Below are positions 31,201 to 33,041 of a stretch of 33,041 nt of DNA, piece after piece. The position numbers and the translations under genes were made by a program. The stretch is from Lentisphaerae bacterium RIFOXYA12_64_32 (GTDB taxonomy: Bacteria; Verrucomicrobiota; Lentisphaeria; Oligosphaerales; YB12-FULL-65-16): positions 1-33,041 of the forward strand of contig MHBL01000119.1 in the NCBI GenBank assembly GCA_001803235.1. The letters are read 5' to 3'. Positions within the stretch are counted from its first letter, which is position 1. Every line of letters starts with the position of its first letter. The notes below the pieces were generated by a model that saw nothing but the letters and a program-made list of their open reading frames with translations, was not told the DNA's origin and did not search any database.

Positions 31201-31803
31201 ATGCGCGTCCCGGATTGCGGCTACTTGGTGCGGGCGGGGGCTGAGCGGCTTGATACTGGCAGGCTTGTCGCCCAGAGCCGCGCGAAGTCGGGCAAAGAAC
31301 TCAGCATCGAGAGCTTGCCATACATCCAACGCGCAGAACCCGATGCGATCCTGCTTTTTCAGAACGCGGGTGATACGCTCTGTTGTCGAACAAATCAGAC
31401 CGAACGAGATGTCACGGCATACACCGAAGGCCAATCCGGTGAATGTTGAAATGTCACGCCAAGCCAGCGACTGGGTCGAGTCGGCGCGGTACTTGCATTG
31501 GATAGCCCAGAAATCGCCGTCTTTGGTTTGGGCAACGAGATCGATGCCTTGGTCGGTGTCTGGGAGTCTGAGCCTATCGCGAACCGAAGAAGGCACCTCG
31601 CGATGGAGCCACACCTGGCTCAGCTTGGTCGAGTACTCAGGGTCGAGGAGGAGATAGGCTTTGGTCAGTTCCTCAAACAGGTCGCCTTTCTGCTTTTCCG
31701 GCAGACTTGCGAGGCGTTGCCTGAAGTCGTCCCAGCAAGAGCAGTGTTGCGCTGCGTCACTCAACAGGCCAGACACGTGCGTTGATGTGAGAGGCGAACG
31801 CAT
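28252..31803 (-). CDS. Mrr-like nuclease / SF2 helicase with seven C-terminal INT_rpt-like repeats
   Basis: 1183 aa. Residues 38-130 resemble an Mrr-type PD-(D/E)xK nuclease: GDLFEEL, TDQGIDLVAQ with Asp88, and AIQCKYR with Gln102 and Lys104. Residues about 190-640 are an SF2 DEAH helicase: Walker A MPCGAGKS at 216-223, DEAH at 344-347, MTATERR from 374, and motif VI QAVGRALRPS. From 678 to about 1163 run seven 71-residue repeats (FREARRFARNLKLK, EWRAFCKGKMPGKGKLP, YADKGWKGYGDWLGTG) that look like the phage-integrase repeat unit family, probably DNA binding. It resembles restriction-type helicases but no methyltransferase is nearby. It is the middle gene of a three-gene operon. Anti-phage function is inference; a plain DNA-repair helicase is the alternative. 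Confidence 0.78.
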   Translation of the reverse strand: MRSPLTSTHVSGLLSDAAQHCSCWDDFRQRLASLPEKQKGDLFEELTKAYLLLDPEYSTKLSQVWLHREVPSSVRDRLRLPDTDQGIDLVAQTKDGDFWAIQCKYRADSTQSLAWRDISTFTGLAFGVCRDISFGLICSTTERITRVLKKQDRIGFCALDVWQALDAEFFARLRAALGDKPASIKPLSPRPHQVAAIRDAHAHFVRKKERRGKLIMPCGAGKSLTAYWIAQKLGAQRVLIAVPSLALIRQTLKVWLRETMANSQDVDWTCVCSDESAGRIGRDDVAVLRQDLGVPCLTAPADIADWLGKARRGGTVVFTTYQSGEAIATAARRMKIRFDLGIMDEAHKTVGARDKLFSHLLHDRNLPIRRRIFMTATERRYEGESDQILSMDDPAIYGDTFHLLTFKRALEYEPPILSDYKIVTMLVSRHEVAELIRRNVFVRPDRGRWDREIEAEMLAALVAMRKAMAKYPIRHAVSFHSSILRAKVFKAHNDAFTRACPAYGHVSTFHVSGETPTGTRARMLREFAGTERGLITNARCLTEGVDVPDIDCVMFADPRRSAVDIVQAVGRALRPSPGKEMGYVIVPILHDDKAKPEDIFQTIAFKEVLTTLRALAANDDRIIEYFRAVSEGKRHTGGGSVEFDLDERLAKRINLAQFARDIDLKCWDRLARLSYRPFHEARDFARGLKLKNQSEWNAFCTGKMPGKGGRPRDIPTNPNLTYADKGWKGYGDWLGTGTIASRSRRYRSFCEARRFARGLKLNSVSEWNAFCKGKMPGKGKWPPDIPASPGQTYADKGWKGYGDWLGTGTIAYFLREYRSFREARRFARSLKLKNWDEWRAFCKGKMPGKGKLPPDISANPNQTYADKGWKGVGDWLGTGNIANFQREYRSFREARRFARNLKLKNQHEWRAFCKGKMPGKGKLPPDIPVNANQTYADKGWKGMGDWLGTGNIANFQREYRPFREARRFARNLKLKNQHEWRAFCKGKIPSKGKLPSNIPATPNRTYADKGWKGYGDWLGTGSIANFLREYRSFREARGFARGLKLNIVSEWRAFCKGKILGKGKLPSDIPANPYQTYAGKGWKGYGDWLGTGNIANSQREYRSFAKARRFARSLKLSSVSEWRAFCKGTMPGKGKLPPDIPTTPDRTYADKGWKGYGDWLGAGRMRRTKHQCVLPASVSVPGQ
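28315..29772 (-). repeat. Seven tandem 213-bp coding repeats
   Basis: The seven 71-residue repeats of the helicase are also repeated at DNA level with a strict 213-bp period; neighbouring units around 28870-29300 are nearly identical. Such an array can gain or lose units by recombination while staying in frame. Units differ mainly in the KNQHE / NSVSE / NIVSE / KNWDE segment and in the loop before YADKGW. Confidence 0.88.
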
Positions 31804-31907
31804 TGCGATTGGTCTTCTCTACCACGCCACGGCGCTGCATCTGCAGGAGTCAACGCCATGCTCTGCGGCCGTGCCTGCGGGGTCCGCAGCAGCAACTCGT
31901 CAAACTC

Positions 31908-32429
31908 CTATCCCGGGATCTTGCTCACCCCAATCTCGGGGAGCAAGCTGTTCAGCCGAGCAACGTAACCCCTGGTGCCCGTCGCCGCCCCCGTATAGGC
32001 GGCGGTGCCAGTAGAGACGCATCTGTCTATGAACTCACAGGACTCGCGGATCAACGGGACCACCAACCTCTTGACGTCTGCGTTTGGCAAGGAGCCTTGT
32101 GGCGTCCGGGCCACTACGTGACCAACGACTTTGCTGATACACTTCTGGGGAACCTTCGTCAACTCAACGTTCTTGCTTGGTGCCCAGCTCTGAAGCCCGA
32201 AGTCTCCGACATGGATGTCGTCGTCGTACCGGTAGTCGTTCTGGAATAGGAACGCATTCAAGTTCCGCGCCATGATCAACGCCGCGACCTTGAAGCTCTC
32301 CTTCTTCGAGAAATCTCCCCGGGTGCGGTCGAACTCAATGACTGCTTTCGTGGCGATCAGAACGTCATAGACGATGCGACGGAGGGTGTAGTTCTTCTCT
32401 GCTTGGGTTGGTTGACGAGTCCCGATCAT
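31908..32429 (-). CDS. Unrecognised 173-aa protein, first gene of the helicase operon
   Basis: 173 aa, mostly helical by appearance: NYTLRRIVYDVLIATKAVIE, KKESFKVAALIMARNLNAFL, a conserved-looking YDDDIHVGDFGLQSWAP segment, then RLVVPLIRESCEFIDRC and a short C-terminal tail. I recognise no family and see no signal peptide or membrane segment. ATG 32429 is four or so bases from the predicted transcription start, so it may be leaderless; the longer frame to 32882 runs through the repeat F region and is rejected. The helicase gene follows after 104 bp on the same strand. A regulatory, sensor or immunity role in the operon is possible but unsupported. Confidence 0.6.
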   Translation of the reverse strand: MIGTRQPTQAEKNYTLRRIVYDVLIATKAVIEFDRTRGDFSKKESFKVAALIMARNLNAFLFQNDYRYDDDIHVGDFGLQSWAPSKNVELTKVPQKCISKVVGHVVARTPQGSLPNADVKRLVVPLIRESCEFIDRCVSTGTAAYTGAATGTRGYVARLNSLLPEIGVSKIPG

Positions 32430-32439
32430 AGGGCCCTCA

Positions 32440-32469
32440 TGTATAACTGTGTAACTGCGTAGACTGCAA
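32440..32469 (-). promoter_or_regulatory. Candidate promoter of the three-gene operon
   Basis: On the minus strand TTGCAG (32469-32464), 18 bp, TATACA (32445-32440). Transcription would begin near 32433, only a few bases before the ATG at 32429, so translation of the first gene may be leaderless. Confidence 0.5.
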
Positions 32470-32590
32470 TCGCAATCTTGGCCAGAATCGGGGTTTGGGG
32501 ATACTCCGTGACTCCCGCCTCTCCCCCGGTGTCCGTGCTTGTTCGCACTGTACAACCACGCACGCTGGGAGGCAAGGTCTCGGGCCGCAC

Positions 32591-32752
32591 CGGGGCAATC
32601 AGTGGTGCCATTGGACAGAATCCGCCAGGGTTCCCGACTGGGCGACGCGGCGTGGGGATGCAGAGGTGGATGACGCGTTGGTGTCCGGCCAGTGCCTCCT
32701 GTCTCACGCCGAGGTGTGGCGGATATTGTCCCACGGCGACATGGAGTGCCCC
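32591..32752 (+). repeat. Dispersed accessory-region repeat, copy F (short form, both ends altered)
   Basis: Closest to copy E inside (GATGCAGAGGTGGATGACGC), but the left end is GGGGCAATC instead of GGGGACAGGCAATC and the right end GTGCCCCGAGG instead of GTGCCTGTCCCCGAGG. Five complementary bases are missing from each end, so the tips still pair (GGGGCA with TGCCCC). It forms the right border of the three-gene operon. Confidence 0.82.
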
Positions 32753-33041
32753 GAGGGCTCTCCACCTGCTCCCGGCGCATCGGGCGCCCATCTCCTCCGT
32801 AGCGAACACCCCGGGAACGAGAAGTGGGACGCCCTTCTTGTGACCGAACTGCAGCGGCGGATTGCAAATTCCAAGGCCCCATGCCTCGCGAAGGCAGCGG
32901 GGTCTGCGTGAGTTTATATGCTGGTCATAAGCCTGTTATGTTTTTCTATTGTGCTCAGATATCTGGTTAGAACGTTTACTATGAGCACGATGGAACTATG
33001 GCGTCAGAATTATGGCTTCCGTAAGTTCTTCTAGGTAAGTA
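32753..33041. other. End of window, no gene seen
   Basis: The last ~290 bp hold no supported gene. From about 32910 the base composition shifts to AT-rich (for example GTTATGTTTTTCTATTG at 32935-32951), unlike the rest of the window, so the edge of another mobile or promoter region may start here. Confidence 0.4.

Noticed and set aside
29767..31449. 560-aa plus-strand frame inside the helicase gene
   Set aside because: It is the antisense shadow of the helicase, which has all SF2 motifs on the minus strand.

Overview
The window is high-GC bacterial chromosomal DNA with no rRNA, tRNA or CRISPR array that I can see. The mix of genes points to the PVC superphylum, most likely Kiritimatiellota/Lentisphaerota or a relative. 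It has a prepilin-like protein with an FTLIE...DGHA layout, a uroporphyrinogen-decarboxylase-like protein of the MtaA/CmuA type, a DUF4838 lipoprotein, a large heparinase II/III-like protein and a Sel1 protein. The taxon is an inference from families, not from a marker gene.

Positions 175-7294 form a surface-sugar cluster, all on the plus strand and mostly with overlapping stops and starts. It holds a FemAB/GNAT-like protein, a CBS-nucleotidyltransferase of PtmE type, a LegB-like NDP-sugar 4,6-dehydratase, GmhA, an HldE-like fusion with its two domains in reversed order, GmhB, and an HddC-like nucleotidyltransferase. Together these suggest activated D,D-heptose (ADP- and/or GDP-linked) plus an early step of a legionaminic-acid-type sugar. 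A 155-bp MITE-like element with 9-bp flanking repeats lies just after it.

Positions 7680-16082 are ordinary chromosome: a Sel1-repeat exported protein, a hybrid sensor kinase, a URO-D/MtaA-like protein, a prepilin-like protein and a DUF4838 lipoprotein, several with recognisable promoters.

From about 16.1 kb to the end the window becomes accessory. It carries four toxin-antitoxin pairs (AbrB/VapC-PIN; RHH/DUF3368; BrnT with an HTH-type antitoxin; Unstab_antitox/ParE), two unrecognised membrane proteins, a UPF0158 gene, gene fragments (solute-binding protein, methyltransferase), a heparinase-like gene and a three-gene minus-strand operon. Six copies or partial copies of one dispersed repeat punctuate this region, all in the same orientation. 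The full unit is about 190-215 bp with roughly 41-bp imperfect terminal inverted repeats ending in GGGGACAGGC.../...GCCTGTCCCC.

The most interesting segment is 27292-32429, lying between two of these repeats. It encodes an unrecognised 173-aa protein, an 1183-aa Mrr-like nuclease / SF2 helicase ending in seven near-identical 71-aa repeats, and a nucleoside-deoxyribosyltransferase-like protein. I read it as a candidate, not demonstrated, anti-phage or conflict operon carried as a repeat-bounded cassette.
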